DNA of 64,000 nucleotides from Gaeumannomyces sp. JS-464 (GCA_002197995.1 NGZR01000002.1:5704001-5768000), one strand, 5' to 3'. Positions 14,058 to 29,390 are shown, numbered from the stretch's first letter. The notes: generated by a model not told the origin, from the sequence alone. Numbers and translations: made by a program.

Positions 14058-15656
14058 GAAATGGAGTCCCAGAACTCTCTGGCTAGAGCAGGCCGGCCAT
14101 TTTCCTTTCCCAGGATGTGTCGAGGTTACGTTCCGGGCCGTCTTAGCGTCGTCTGTCCACTTTGGCTAGCTGGCATTGAGCTGAGGTCCCTTCCTAGGCA
14201 GTGGGTCAAGCCCCCTAGAACCATCACATTATTTTGTCTTAGCATCGCGCTTCCCCTCCCCCAGATCTGTGTATCATGCCCAAGTGCCCCCCAGGGACAG
14301 CAGGCAGCGAGGCTAGTTTGTGCTTTATTAATTCCCCGGAGGCATGGAGCCGGATGGTACATCGCTAGCCACCTCTCTAGCCCCAGCGGAGGATGCTCCG
14401 GTCGCATGTGCAACCCGACTGAGACGGACGCTGCAGCGACTGACCTGCACGTGATGGCGGCTCCAACACGAGCGCCATCACCGCCCAGGCCCAGTCCTCC
14501 CTCTTGTGCTGTTCACGCTCATTCTGGAGGGGATGGGAATGGGACATTGCCATCGCCGCCCGCCATGCAAATCGCCACGTAGCAGGTTGTCGAGGCAAGC
14601 CTGCTGATCCATCTGCTTGTTGCCTGCCCGCCTGCCTATCATGCCAACCAACCGGACAGCTCGGGCTTGGGAGCCGCCCCCGAGCCAAGGGGTGGGGAAA
14701 GCGAAGGGAGGGAGAGAGAGAGAGAAGAAGAAGAAAAAAATAAGGTTAAAAGAGAGTCAGATGAAAAAAAAAAAAAAGACATGGATGGATGGATGATGGA
14801 GCATGCCTACGGCGATGCGCCTGCCCGCCGAGCCGCCTTCATCTGCTGCTGCCGCACAGCCCGATCCAGCACAGCGCGCGGCTAGACCAGTGCTTTCTCG
14901 TTGCTGCTGCTGCTTTCTGCGTAGGTATTCTTTGCAGCTGTCAACTTTTCTTCTTGCACTCCAGCGTCGCCCCCATCCATCCGAAGCCTCTCCCCCTGCA
15001 CCGAAACAGGATGGAGCGCCGGCGCCAGGGATGTTCCCATCACGTTGACCGCTCTGGCAGGCATTTGGCCGCCACCGATGTGCGCGGATTACCCGTTTGG
15101 CTGGGGATTGGCTGTGATATCACGTCGAAATCTGCGCTGCCCAAGAGGGAAATAAAATAATGCAAGCGTGGTCGTGGGAAGAAAAAAAAGGACGAAAAAA
15201 AATACCGCGTCTGCACATATCTCTTCCCTACCCTTCCCTCCCCTTCCTTCCCACCTTCCCTTGCGCGAACCCGACCTAGTTCGCCGGCCCTAAAGCCACG
15301 CAAGATGCTGCAGGGCACTTTGGTTGGCCAGGCAGAGGGGAAGAAAGTTTCTGGACCCGGACCCCCTGGGAAAGGATCAGCACGGGAACGACAATGATCC
15401 GCCCCTATGGGTACGTGGGCACGAGGTGTGTGAGGGCGAGGGTGCCGGGACGCTCAGGTGCCGCTGTTGCCGCAACACGATGAAATGGGTGATCGCAATG
15501 TTGTTGCCGCCGCTGCTGCTGCTGCTGCTGCTCTGCCTGCTGCTGTCCATACATGACATGGCATGTGCGTCTACGGCCGCGTATCCAGACGCCACAAACT
15601 CTCCCGCCTTCTTGACCGGGAGGCCTGCTCTGGCGATCACATCCCATGGCCCCCCT

Positions 15657-15658
<2 letters not shown>

Positions 15659-15688
<30 letters not shown>
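15659..15688. repeat. T(30) homopolymer
   Basis: Uninterrupted run of 30 T in the gene-poor region, about 130 bp downstream of a CTG triplet repeat (15511-15532). Confidence 0.9.
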
Positions 15689-17152
15689 CACTGCCAACAG
15701 CTCCTCCTCCCTGCACCTCGGCCCCCTCCCCTTCTCAGGCGTAAGACGGAACAGTGACCAACAATGAAACCTTGCGAGAACCATGGTGATCCGCAGTAGT
15801 GGCAATCCTTCTCCCGTGCGAGGATGTGACGAACGAACATCCGGCAAGTGCCGGGCGGCTATGCCTGTTGCCCGTGTCACCAAAGCGGACATGAGCTGGA
15901 CGTTGTGGCCATCATGGAGGAGGAGAAAAGGCCCAGGCAACATTTGTCATTTTCAGCCCGCACGGCCATCAGCCCCTGGAAACCAACCAACAAGACTAGG
16001 TAGACGGCAGCAGCGAAACCACACCTTTTTCACTATCTGCGGGCACAAACAAGGCCACCCACTTGCAACATTCACACAGACAAGAAAGTAAATAGGAACA
16101 AGGTAAAAAGAGAAGTGTGGCACGGCTTGTGCAGACCAGGTGAGTAGGAATGCCCTCGTCCTTCTCGGCGCGCCCTTGTCCTCTGACCCCCTGCCAAACC
16201 TTAATCCCATGGCGCGGAAGCGAGCGAGACGTGCCAGGGAAAAACGAGAGGCCCAGCATGCACCAGCCAACCAGAAAAAGGACGCCCGCTAGCGGCCTCC
16301 TGTTGGGGGAAGAGCTTGGTTTCCTCGCTCGCAATCCTGGGGTGGGAGGATGGCCCCCTCCTCTCCGAGAGGACCAATCCCGGGCGTGCCACCTGTTTTT
16401 CCTTGATTACTGAGCCCCATGGCGTTCTGTTAGCCTCTCGAGAGCCGTGCCCTGAGCAGGGCGAGCGAGGGAGGAGAGAGGGTGCGTGTGAGTGAGGCCA
16501 GGGGCGCGACAGACGGCAAACACCACGGGCGCAGCCAAGGAGGCTAGAAGGCCGCCCATCCGGGGGCACACACACAAACACACGCGCTCTCGTCTACACC
16601 TACACACCACGAGGCCATCCGCCCACACACTCAGAAGCGGGCAGAGACGCACAGAGCCTTCTTGGCAAGCACTCCCTACAGGCAAAGGAAGCAAACAAGA
16701 ATAGAAAACAGAAGGACGGAAGAAGCGAAAAGTAAAAAAATAAAATAAAATAAATGTGAAAATCCAAGGCGAGGGCGCGCCTTGAGCGCTGCTCGCAACT
16801 GCCGCGGGAGCCGCCCCCTGAATTATTCGCCTGCGATAAACAAACATGCAGGGCAGGGCTGAGCGCGCCCGCCATCCGTGAATGATTTCCACCACGCACA
16901 CACCCCCCCCCCTCCTCCTCTTCCTGACCTGGTTAGCTGGTAGTTACCTAGATACCTAGGTAGTTAGCACCTGCTCTATCTCGTCCTTTTCTCCCCTATC
17001 CCTCCATCCCCACCGAGCTAGTCACGGCTAGCTCAGGAGACGGCCAAAGAAGGCTCGCGATGTGGCAGAGGCTAGGTGACTTTTTTACCCTCGGTCGGAC
17101 CGTGGGCATGGTAGGCAGGCCGAGGAGACAGAATAGGAATCACAGGAAGCGA

Positions 17153-17154
<2 letters not shown>

Positions 17155-17193
<39 letters not shown>
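17155..17193. repeat. (GA)n microsatellite
   Basis: About 19 tandem GA dinucleotides flanked by purine-rich sequence, roughly 1 kb downstream of the DBP2 stop codon. Confidence 0.9.
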
Positions 17194-17199
<6 letters not shown>

Positions 17200-18255
17200 G
17201 GGGGGCCTGAAGATCGCCTGTCCATTAGCCCTCACTAGCGTACGGCTGCCTGCCTTTGCTCTCTTTCCGCACAGGCACACGAGTACGGAGAACACGGCGG
17301 CTAATCACGTTTGGATGGCCAACCCTTGCGCTGCTGGGCCGGGAAGGGAAGGGAGCCAGCCCACCTTCCCGTCTTGTCCTCGATGCCACCGCTCTCAGTG
17401 GGCCAAGTCGGAGCTCTGTATGTATGTAGGTCGTCGCCGAGAGACCCCAAAGGAGCGAGCGAGGATGAGACAGACGCTTTGGGTAGTGCGTGGGGAATTC
17501 TTCGCCGCCGGCGTAGCTGTCGACACCGCCAGATCACCACCAAGCCCACGTTGTGTCAGAGTCCGGCGTAAAGACCGCTCTTCTTGGACACCTCTTTGGC
17601 CAAGACGACGAGACTGACATGGGACCGTGGAACGTATTTAACCGTTGCATTAAAGGAGGCATACCTAGTCCATACCTTTGGACAGCTACTCTAACCAGCA
17701 AGATATGGGCCATCTCTTAAGTGTAGCCCTCCACGCTTCGTGCATGTGTATCAAATCCCCTCGCCTTCCATTCTCAATCTGGCTTTCCCCGCCCATTACA
17801 CCTTTCGACAAGTTGAGGCTGTGACTCCAAAGGCGTGACCTGCTGCTTTACCTACTGCTCGCCATGGGCGGTATGGTCTGAAGTGCGGTGCCAGCTGGAC
17901 CCAGTCGGTCAACTAACCGCGGTTGTCTACGCCGTAGTGGGCAAAACGAGGGGCTTGGGATGTGATGCGAACCGAGATGAAAAGAAATGGGTAGTGTAAA
18001 CGTCAAACGCAATAGGATGATGGGTTGTACAAAGGAAAACAGGGCGTGAAAAAAAAGAGAAGAAAACAAGACTGAACGGGCCGTTCCGAATGTTTGTTGG
18101 TGCTTCCATGATACCACCGTCTAAAAGCCGATAACCCTTTTTCTACAAGAACGCCGGAGAGAAAACAGTGTCGGATCTGGCAGATGCCAATAGGACGGAT
18201 AGATGACATGAGGCGTCATCATCAGGTTGCTGGGGCATCTGGGATAAACAGAAGC

Positions 18256-20932
<2,677 letters not shown>

Positions 20933-21580
20933 TGTGCTGTGTATTATGTGGTGATTGAATCAAGGTGATAAAGGACCGCCTGCGTCGGGGTTAGTACGAT
21001 GCTGGCGAAGAAAAGAAGAGAGCGGAAAAGAGAGACACCAGGCAATGTTTCGCGTCCAACCCGACAGCGAAATCTCGCGCGCGACAGATTGCAGCAGCGA
21101 AAATTGCCTGTATCAGAAAACGTCTGTGGATTCACAAGCAGTTCTAAATTCAGACGAGAATGGCCCGCAGATGTCCTGTTTGACGCGGTTGCAGAGCCCT
21201 TGGGAAAGAAGGAAGGCGATGAATGTTGATGAGTGAAGTTGAAAAACAAACGACTCGAGGTGGCGGAGAGAACTGCCTGGAAATTTTTTTTTTCTTTCCC
21301 TGGGGCACCCTCCAGGCTCCATCCGGTATGGGTCCCAAGGTTCCATCCGGCTCCTATTAGATAAGGTGAGGCCCGCTGCAGGTCATAGCGCACCAGCCAC
21401 AGTCCATATCTTATCTGCTTATCCATCCCTGCTTCCTACTTCCATGCTGTGAGGCTTGAATCCCCTAATTTGCGGGGCAGTTTGCCTCACTGCACGTGAT
21501 GTTCACGAACGCCCTTCATGTGACTACCTGGCCAGTCGTGGAGGATTTGGGCATGTCGGACCAATCAACAACAGGGCCTT
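20933..21580. promoter_or_regulatory. DBP2 promoter region / THI20 3' flank
   Basis: The 648 bp between the DBP2 start codon and the THI20 stop, with both genes on minus. No gene is seen. An A-run lies at about 21283-21292 on the minus strand. Confidence 0.5.
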
Positions 21581-23958
21581 TTACAACCCATCCGTCCTAG
21601 GCAAGCACGGAAACATCTCCCAGAACGCGATCTCCATCTATCAATGTTCCTTGTTTAGCATAATGGATACGCCCGAAGAGGATCAGCTTATAAATCAAGA
21701 AAACACAAACCTTGACGGCGTGCTTGAATATCTGCACCAATCCTTCGATCTTGGCGGGCGACTGCTGCATCGCGTGGCGTTCCAGGAGCTCTAAGAAGCA
21801 GACCAAAGCCGTGCAAACCCGGGTCAGCCCTGCCGCTCAAGATATATTCGGCGCGATGCATGGGCCTGCCTACCGGAGCCTGTTTTAACGGCCTGCACGT
21901 AGTCATCGGCGACATAGTTCTGGATCCACGACCAGTACGGATTCCCTTCTCTCTTGGAGCGTTGGTCGGCGTGGAGATGCTGGGCGATGGCGCCGTACCC
22001 CAAGAGGCAGGGTGCCAGGGCCACCTGCAGAGCAAGCCAATCCGAGGATTGCCCGACGTCAAGCATATACCTAGGTATTAAGTTGGGACGTGTCAGCCGG
22101 AAGAAGCAACATACAAGCATGATGTCAACATACCTGCTATAAGCAGTGCAGGCTGATGCCGAAGAGGGTGCTTTGGTCAGCTCAGGTCCTAGGGCTTCAT
22201 AGGGGGCACCACATATCCGCGTTCAACGACTAACTCGGGTGCTCCTCTGTCCGCTCAATGTCCTCCCGCAGCAGCCCGAAGCCCTTGCAGTACGCCAGGT
22301 GCAGGTGAGTTTCACGGTCGATATGCAGGACGATAGCAGCGGCCTTGACAGCAAAACCAAGAAATTAGCGGGTCTGCTATAAACATTTGGCTGAGCACTA
22401 GCCCACTTTCGTGATCTTAAAGAGCTTGAATTGTATACCTACGGCGGATATATCTTTCATGCTGGCGGACTTATAACCGGCCAGAGCGTTGGCCCGGGCA
22501 AACTGAATCTTTTACGAGAGGTGCGGACTGTTAATATAATTGCCTCTCTAGCACCTCCTTTCCTGGCTGTCTTACCAGGTAAAGATAGTCCTGGACCAGA
22601 TACGACTTGAAAGATTCAAGGGGCAGACTGCCATCGCCAAGTCCCATAACGAAAGGATGCCGGGTATATCGTTGCCACGATGGTGCAACGTCTGGACGCT
22701 CCAGGAGATACTCGATGAAGTGCCCACTTTCACGTAGAGCCGAAAGCGTAGCGAGAGGGCAGGTTAGTCACGAATCTGGTGCCACTTGCGCACTGGGTTT
22801 AAGCTTGGCCTCCATTCGGGATCAAGTTGTACGTACGGCGCGAACGGCAGAATCGACAACGAATGGAAGTGACCCAAAGGCCCGTTCCCCTGACCAAGCC
22901 CAGGCGCGGCCTTGATGGCGGCCTCGATGTACCTGCATGCAGCCTTCACCGCACGCGGCATTTCCATACCATTGGCAAGGTTTGCCGCAACGGCAGCTGT
23001 ACAAAGATAGCGTTAGCTTCATGGAGAAGTAGAAAGACTGTTGGGCCAGCGGCTCAACAGATGGGACACCCACAAGCGAGGGAGCAGCCGGTGCCGTGAG
23101 TGTGTCTGGAGCTCTGGTATGCAGATTCAATCCTAAACACCTGGTCCCCGGGGCCGACGAGGACATCGACGACAAGGTGGCGATCATCAGAGGTCTCGGC
23201 GACCGAGTAGTCCCTGCGCAGGGGGGCGTGGCCGCCCTTGACCAGAACCCAGTCGGGCCCGAGACCCCGAAGAGCACGGCCGATAGCCTCCATGTCAGCC
23301 ACATTCCGGACAGCTGGCGGCCCCTGGCCAGATACCGTGAGGAGAAGGCTGGCTTCGGGGATGTTGGGGGTGAGCAGGGTGGCCCGTGGGAGGATGAGCG
23401 CCGTGAGCTCCGACACGGCCGCGGGGGGCAGCAGCTCCGCCCCGGTCGTGGCAACCATCACCTAAGCGTTTGCGAGATGTGAGAGTGAGCACACAGAAAA
23501 GAGACGCGGGCCATCTGCCACTGCGGTGGTGAACACGCACGGGGTCTACGACCAGTTTCCCTGACACATCCCGGGCCTGGAGAGCCTCGGCCACCATCTC
23601 GATAGTCTCGATGCACGCCAGCATCCCCGTCTTGACGACGTCGACGCCAATGTCGTCAAAGCAGGCATCTATCTGCTTCCGCACGAACGCCGGAGGGACA
23701 TGGAATATGTCATTGACACCCTTGGTGTTTTGGGCCGTGAGGGCCGTTGTCGCCGTCATGGCATAGCAGCCGTGAGCAGCAAGCACTTTTTGGTCGGCCT
23801 CGAGTCCGCTATCGAATGACTGTTAGCGAGGGCGCCTGGGGAGATAGAAGATGCCACATTCTTGCGTGGCAGCGGAGAGTGGCATGGAGAGGTTTTACGA
23901 ACGCCCCGCCGGAGCTGTCTGAGCCAGCAATCACAAGGACCCTCCCTTTGGTGGACAT
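21581..23958 (-). CDS. THI20: Bifunctional HMP/HMP-P kinase - TenA protein (Thi20-like)
   Basis: Thiamine pathway enzyme: an N-terminal ThiD kinase phosphorylates hydroxymethylpyrimidine and its monophosphate, and a C-terminal TenA/thiaminase II domain salvages thiamine breakdown products. Eleven exons on minus: 23958-23903, 23808-23541, 23461-23074, 22996-22837, 22726-22576, 22508-22443, 22343-22235, 22152-22134, 22070-21874, 21790-21711 and 21637-21581. All phases fit, giving 516 residues. ThiD signatures: VLVIAGSDSSGGAG at the start, VVDPVMVATTGAELL, and THGTGCSLA. TenA signatures: GHFIEYLLERPD, LVQDYLYLIQFARANALAGY, LAPCLLGYG (the catalytic Cys region) and MEIAFWEMF near the end. Exon 8 is only 19 nt. 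Introns 4, 5 and 6 end in AAG. In intron 5 a CAG lies 6 nt downstream of the chosen AAAAG; using it would drop two residues (IQ). No TPP riboswitch consensus was seen in the leader or introns. Confidence 0.93.
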
Positions 23959-24663
23959 GGCTGTCGCTGCCGAGAAGAGAGGGGGACGACGTCGATCCGG
24001 GATGGCTGCTCGGGCGGTGGGTGAGAGTATCAGGCAATAGGCTGCCTAGGTAATTGTGATGATGACTGGCAGCTAGGGCTGTCAATGAAGCACCTAGGTA
24101 TGCAGAGGGAAGATCAATAGTATCAGGCTCCGGTTGTGGCTTGATCGACAAAAGGAGGCGGGGTAAGCATCGGGTTCCTTTGCTCTTTTGATTATATTAC
24201 TTGTTTTTACGTGGGTCTTTTTTTTTAATTTTTTAATTTTTTAATTTTTTTTTTTTTTTTAATACGCTATATGTTATTCGGCCTTTGACTATCTCTTAAT
24301 CTATCTGCAGATATCGGAAGAACCCGTGTTGATTGATGTCAAATGTGTGTCAAGGCCCAAGTTGCTGGGCTTGGATGACGCCTGGGGATGCACGATGTCA
24401 CCTCCCTGAGTCACCTGTGGCACAAGTCTGTCTCTGGTAGCCAACTCGATGCGCGATATATACCGACATTCGCAGATAGGACCCGTCAGAGGTTTTAACA
24501 CAGCGGGAACAGATTCGCACAGTTAAATGTCAAGATCAGAGTTCCCACCCTCACGGGCCAGGATACCGCAAAATCGTCAGAATGGTACACACAAAGGTGG
24601 CAATAATACAGCATAGATTCAAAACACCCGATTGCGCGCCCCTAGGCCCTCGAACACCAAATC

Positions 24664-24703
<40 letters not shown>

Positions 24704-24767
24704 AGAAAATACCCACCTTAAAAAAACATAGAAAATGAGAAAGAAAACCACCCAAGGAAGGTAAAAA
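23959..24767. promoter_or_regulatory. THI20 upstream region
   Basis: About 800 bp between THI20 and the small ORF at 24768-24995. It contains two copies of a CCTAGGTA motif (about 24045-24052 and 24093-24100), an AT-rich stretch at 24181-24290, and A(37) at 24665-24701. No gene is seen. Confidence 0.5.
24665..24701. repeat. A(37) homopolymer
   Basis: The longest homopolymer in the window. On the minus strand it is a T-run about 70 nt beyond the stop of the small ORF at 24768-24995. Confidence 0.9.
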
Positions 24768-24995
24768 TCATTGTCGGGCGAGCTCCCACTCTTCTTTCCC
24801 GTCGAAACTGATAGCTAGCTTTTCCGAAACGCATCTATACGAGATGTGCCCAAGTACTACACGGCCTATCATATCAGGCGGCACGTCATCGACGGAGAGT
24901 GGTATGAGACCGACGCAAGGGATATCAACCAACGACGTATCTTCATCGAAGTGCTTCCCTTCGAACGAGACGAAGTCCAAATCACAAAGAACCAT
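24768..24995 (-). CDS. Small hypothetical protein, 75 aa
   Basis: An ATG-started frame beginning 62 bp after the AVO3 stop, on the same strand. The translation is protein-like and not low-complexity: MVLCDLDFVSFEGKHFDEDT at the start, PCVGLIPLSVDDVPPDMIGR in the middle and SFDGKEEWELARQ at the end. The same frame stays open upstream into the AVO3 3' end (as LSISSVPTAISRSP), so the real start could lie earlier or be spliced. Codon choice is less GC-biased than in AVO3. I do not recognise a family. It could be a short gene, the last exon of an alternative AVO3 transcript, or a relic. Confidence 0.4.
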   Translation of the reverse strand: MVLCDLDFVSFEGKHFDEDTSLVDIPCVGLIPLSVDDVPPDMIGRVVLGHISYRCVSEKLAISFDGKEEWELARQ

Positions 24996-25056
24996 GGGCG
25001 ATCGTGATATGGCCGTAGGGACGCTTGATATGGACAAACGGAAAGAGGTGCGCACA

Positions 25057-28000
25057 TCAAGCCCCGGCCGGTACGGGAGGGTCGCTGATGCTTCTTTGCC
25101 TCTCAGTGCGCCCGTCATCGTCATATTCTTCCTCCTCATCATCCGAGCTCTCGTCGTCGTCGTCTTCGTCGTCATCGCTGTCCTCGTCCTCGGTGTCTCG
25201 TTCGCGTGGTGGTCTTTCTCCCTCGACATCCCCTGTCGGCTGCCCCTCCTCGGCTTGGTCATCGTCACCATCCTCCTCGAAAACGACGCGCCGGAGCACG
25301 CTCTTGTCGAACAGATCTAGCACCATCCGTGAGGGTAGCCGGTAGTGGTGGCACTCGAGCAGGGCCATGACCTTGCGGAAAACGCGAGGTTGGCGAAAGC
25401 CAGGCGCCTTCTTCTGGTGCTTCAACTGCATAAGAGATTGCATCGCCCGCTTCCAGAGCACCACGTTCCCCAGGTCGATGACAAGCTCGAGGATGCGCTG
25501 GTTCATCGGATCGGAATCAAGCTCTACCTTGGCATCCTGTCCAGCGTCGCTCCCAAGTGCGCTCATTATCGATTCGGAACGCGGGCGGTTGGGCATCGCT
25601 GGCGGCTCCGATTGTATCGTCTTCTGACTGCCCAGGAGACGGATGGATGCCGGCGTCTCGTGACGCCATGGCTTTAACGAGAAGAATTTGGACAGATCCG
25701 TGGGGAGACAGAAGCCCAGTGACTCGCCCAGCATGTTTGTGTTGGAATCCCATCCATGTTCGGAAAGGATCTCGAGCCCATGGATAGAGCGGGATATCAG
25801 CCCCAGCACAAAGAAGGCGGTGCCGCGCAGGCTCAGGACCTCGTGCTCCTGTGCGATTTTGACGATATGGTCCACCACGTCACAGCTCTCCAGAAAGGGT
25901 GCGCCAAGCTCCATGGACCCGACGTTGCCGACGGCCCACAGGCAGGCCTTCACCTTGACCATCATCTCGGTGTCGTCCGACTGCATCCCGTGTTCACGGA
26001 TCGTGGATACAAACTCGTCGAAGTGGCCTTTGTCTGCCAGCAGCTTGCATCCTTCCCGCGTGCGCGTGAGCTCGCGATAAAAGTGCGGCGGGATATGCGC
26101 GTCCGAGTCGGCGTCGGGTTCGTCCAGCACGCTCATGCGGCCGGCATGGTCATCGGTGCTCTCCAAGAACGCGCGCCCGAGGCTGGCCTCGATGAGGGCG
26201 ACGTACGAGTCGTTGCGCCCCAGGAACCAATCATCCATCTCGTTACTGATGTAGTCCAGCCCGTCCAGGTAGTGGTACCCGATGGAGCTCGACAAGAAGC
26301 GCAGTAGTAGGGGCGCCCCAATCTCTCCCAGATGGTCCAGGGCCGGACGACACTCTACGAGATACTCCAGGTAGTCCTTTGTGTTGCAAGCCTTCTCGAG
26401 GATCTTGACTGCGGTGGCGCAGACCTCCACGTCCGGGTCGTAGAGCTGTGTCACCAGCAGTTGGATGGCCCACTTGAAGTCCACAATGTTCTGTGAGGGT
26501 GTAGGTTGCGCAAAGACGGAGCTGGCGGGCTTGGGCGCCGTCGTGTATTTGCGCAAGATGTTGGTGGCATGTATCCTGATATCCTTGGTGCCCGAAGTCA
26601 GGGCCTTGGAGAGCAGCACGCGCGGGTGCCCCTGTAGCCCGTAGTCAAGGTTCGAGAGCAGTAACTTGACCATGTCCGGCCGCTGCTTCAAGTCGACAAT
26701 GTGATACATCATGTTGAAGACGCGCCACCGGTCCAGCATTTGGAGGCCCTTGGGGTCGCTGCTCAGGACGCCGAGCATGGTAATGTAGCCACCGCGCAGT
26801 GTTTCTGACAGCCGGTCCTTGGAAAACATCAGAAACTGCGCAGAGATGCCGCTGGTTGGATCGCACTGGGCCAAACACTCGGCTATCTGCCGTAGCAGCT
26901 TGCTGTCCATCAAATAGCGAACGCCCTCGGGCGTCTGCAAGAACGTGTGCATCAGGGCGCACCCGGCCCGAATGTATTTTTGCGCGTTGCGCGTATTAGG
27001 CACCTCGGAGAATTTGTACTTGAAGGGTCGGAAGAAGTTGACGACGCGCTTGACGAACTTGGACGCCTTGAGCGCCTCCTCGAGTCGCTTTCCGCTAGTC
27101 AGGGGCCCTTCAATGATCCTCAGCACCACATCCCACCTCCACTTGGTGTAGTTGGAGCTGCTGAGAACAGCCGACTCGATGAGAAGCTGGCGGAAAGCTG
27201 CGTCGTCCAGGTTCGCCGACGTGTTGGTTCTCGGCTGCTCGTCGGCCGCGAGTGCGGTTTCGATTGCGGACGGGACTGATGGGGACCAGGTGGAGGGCGA
27301 CGAGCGGTGGAGCGTTTTGCTGATGCTGCTAATCTGATACACCATTCCTGTGGCGATGAAGTGCTCCTCCTCGCCGAACCGTGCTGCAGCGGCGAACAGC
27401 TCTGGGAGCAGCTGCAGCTCGTTGCTCCACGACGGTGGCAGCAGGCGGCTGGAGAGCCGGAGAACTTCGCCGATGAGGAGCGTGGCTTTCCGCTTGAGCG
27501 TCGGGCTCTCGGCGTCCCTGACTAGCCCAAGCAGTGCCGGAAGGAGCCCGTTCTTTATGAGGACTGCTAAGAGAAGCGCCGTGTAATGCTCCACAAAATT
27601 CTGCTCTCCTGCGTCGTCCTCGACGTAGCTGTTCGGGCTCTTGAGCGGCGTTGATTTCAAGTTGGCCACTCTGCCGTACGTTGTAAGTCGCCGGCCGGCC
27701 AAGAACGAGCTTGCCCATGCCGGTGATTTGATGCGCAAAAGGGAGTATAGCAGCTCCACAACCGACTCCCGGATGGGCTCGCTGGGGAGCACCAAGCTGC
27801 CCACCAGGGACCGGATAGCCCTGAAGTTGTACATGGAGAGGGCTAGGAGCCCGGACCAGGTCTTCAGGGCCGTCGCAATGGCCCTGGAGTTCTGCTTCAG
27901 GAGTTTCTCGTTGGCCACGAACTGGTCCGTGAAGACAGTAAACAAAACCTCGAGCTCGTATCCGGGTCTCAAGTACTTGCGTCTCTGAGGGGAGTCAAGG

Positions 28001-29390
28001 AGATAGAGCAGCACGCCCGTGAGACTCTCGGGCGACTTGTAGGAGCCGTCCCCCATGGCTTCAGACAGAGACCCTAGGCCGCCGCAGCTTACGAGGAGTG
28101 GCGGATCCTTGATGAGGATCTCGGCTAATGTCTCGAGGCATATCGAGCGGAGCCTGTCTTCGGGCTGTTCCGCCACCGCGGCAACTGTGCGGACAACGGC
28201 TCTCGAGAGCTCTCGAACGCCATCCTTGACGTCCAGAAATGCACGGACAAACTTGAGCGCCTGCTCTCGCTCAAGGTCTGCCTTGCGATCCTTACTCAGG
28301 GAGCTTCAAGGGGAAGGAGCAAAGGTCCTAGGGTCAGCGACGATGAAGAAGACACCAAGATCGAGTAATGCGATGGATATCAAAAAGCCCAATGGAAGGA
28401 AGAGCCTTACTGGACCACAATGTAGTCGGTGTTGAGGGTTCGGATTTTCTTCAGAGAGGAAACGTCGGATATTGCGTATCTCGTCATCCTGTAGCTCGCT
28501 GCAACAACCTCCCTGCTGTCACTCAGCAGCATGGCCTGAGTCCTCAAACCGAATACAGACCACACTAGGTCGTATTTGAGGGTGGGGTGCCTCTTGAACA
28601 GGTCAACAAGGCTGTTGGCGCGGCCGACGTAGTAGGCGGGGTTCATGCCGTCAACCTCAAGAGCCTGCAGGATTTCGGCCAGAGCGAATGTGGGAGACTC
28701 GGTGGGCTCGTCGAGGTCGGAGCCGGCGCCGCTGCGAGAGACACTCCTCGGAGATCTTAGGCCGGTGCTGCTCTGGAAGACGACGTCGGTGCGTGTCCGG
28801 GAAGGGGTCAGGGGAGTGGTGCGGCTCTGCTCAGCCTCTGCTATCCTATCGGTGAGAAGCCTGATCCTCTGGTTGGATGCCTTGAGCTCGGCCTCGACCC
28901 TCTGGCGCTGGTCCTTGGCCTGCTTGGCCTTCTTGGAGTTGAGGGCCTCCAACATGTTCTCGCTGCCCTCCTTGATCTTGATCTCCCTCTTGAGGGTCTC
29001 ACGCAGAGAGGCGAGGGTTTTTTCGGCAGCGGCATCATCCTCATCCTCGTTTAAACGGTCCATGGCACCATAGCCCTCGCCTCCCCTCGAGACAGCACGC
29101 GAAGACACGGCAGACGTATGGCTACGTAGATCAGAGCTGAAGCTACCAGGGCCAGTGAGCTGGTTCATGGAGAGCCCTCGTGTGGAGAAGCTGACGGAGG
29201 AGGTCGACAAGTTGCTGGGGCGGACGCTGGAGGCGCCATTGGGGCCGCCGCCCGCAGGGGATAGAAGGGCATCGCGGTCGAGGCTGGGGCGAGTGTTCAA
29301 CGGGCTAATGGGCCCGGAGGCAAGCTGAGGCGCGAATGCTTTTTGTGTGGGCGTTGCGGATGCGCCTGGCATTGGCGATGGCCCAGCCAT
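25057..29390 (-). CDS. AVO3: TORC2 subunit Avo3/Tsc11/Ste20 (RICTOR homologue)
   Basis: Large scaffold subunit of TOR complex 2, which activates AGC kinases and controls actin polarity, sphingolipid synthesis and stress responses. Exon 1 is 29390-28411 and exon 2 is 28303-25057, separated by a 107-nt intron (GTAAGG...TTGAAG). The protein is 1408 residues if the ATG at 29390 is used. Residues 1-110 are Ser/Pro-rich. A coiled-coil/HR1-like segment follows (about 115-190: SLRETLKREIKIKEGSENML...). Helical-repeat RICTOR domains fill the remainder, with recognisable elements such as DVEREQAL-like ADLEREQALKFVRAFL at the exon 2 start, GSYKSPESLTGVLLYLLDS, GGYITMLGVLSSDPKGLQML, and the late RICTOR_V element FFVLGLISRSIHGLEILSEH. 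The C-terminal tail is strongly acidic (Asp/Glu/Ser runs). The frame is uninterrupted over 3.2 kb. It is divergent from uricase. Confidence 0.93.

Larger units (their letters stand above)
3872..18255. other. 14.4-kb gene-poor region upstream of CON7
   Basis: I examined all frames and found no domain, no convincing exon chain and no tRNA. Open frames of 150-260 codons (for example 6497-7144, 12580-13365, 12131-12706) have Cys/Trp/Arg/Pro-rich, random-looking translations. The region is full of short homopolymers and simple repeats: T-runs at 8137-8154 and 15659-15688, A-runs at 10598-10623 and 13448-13462, a GA repeat at 17155-17193, CTG repeats at 15511-15532, and CTAC repeats near 6690-6706. 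It lies upstream of CON7 and downstream of DBP2, so it is either a long regulatory/5'-leader region of CON7 or holds non-coding RNA genes. Confidence 0.6.

Noticed and set aside
23903..24767. Possible TPP riboswitch controlling THI20
   Set aside because: I looked for the conserved CTGAGA and downstream GAACCTGATC-type elements in the leader and first introns and did not find them.
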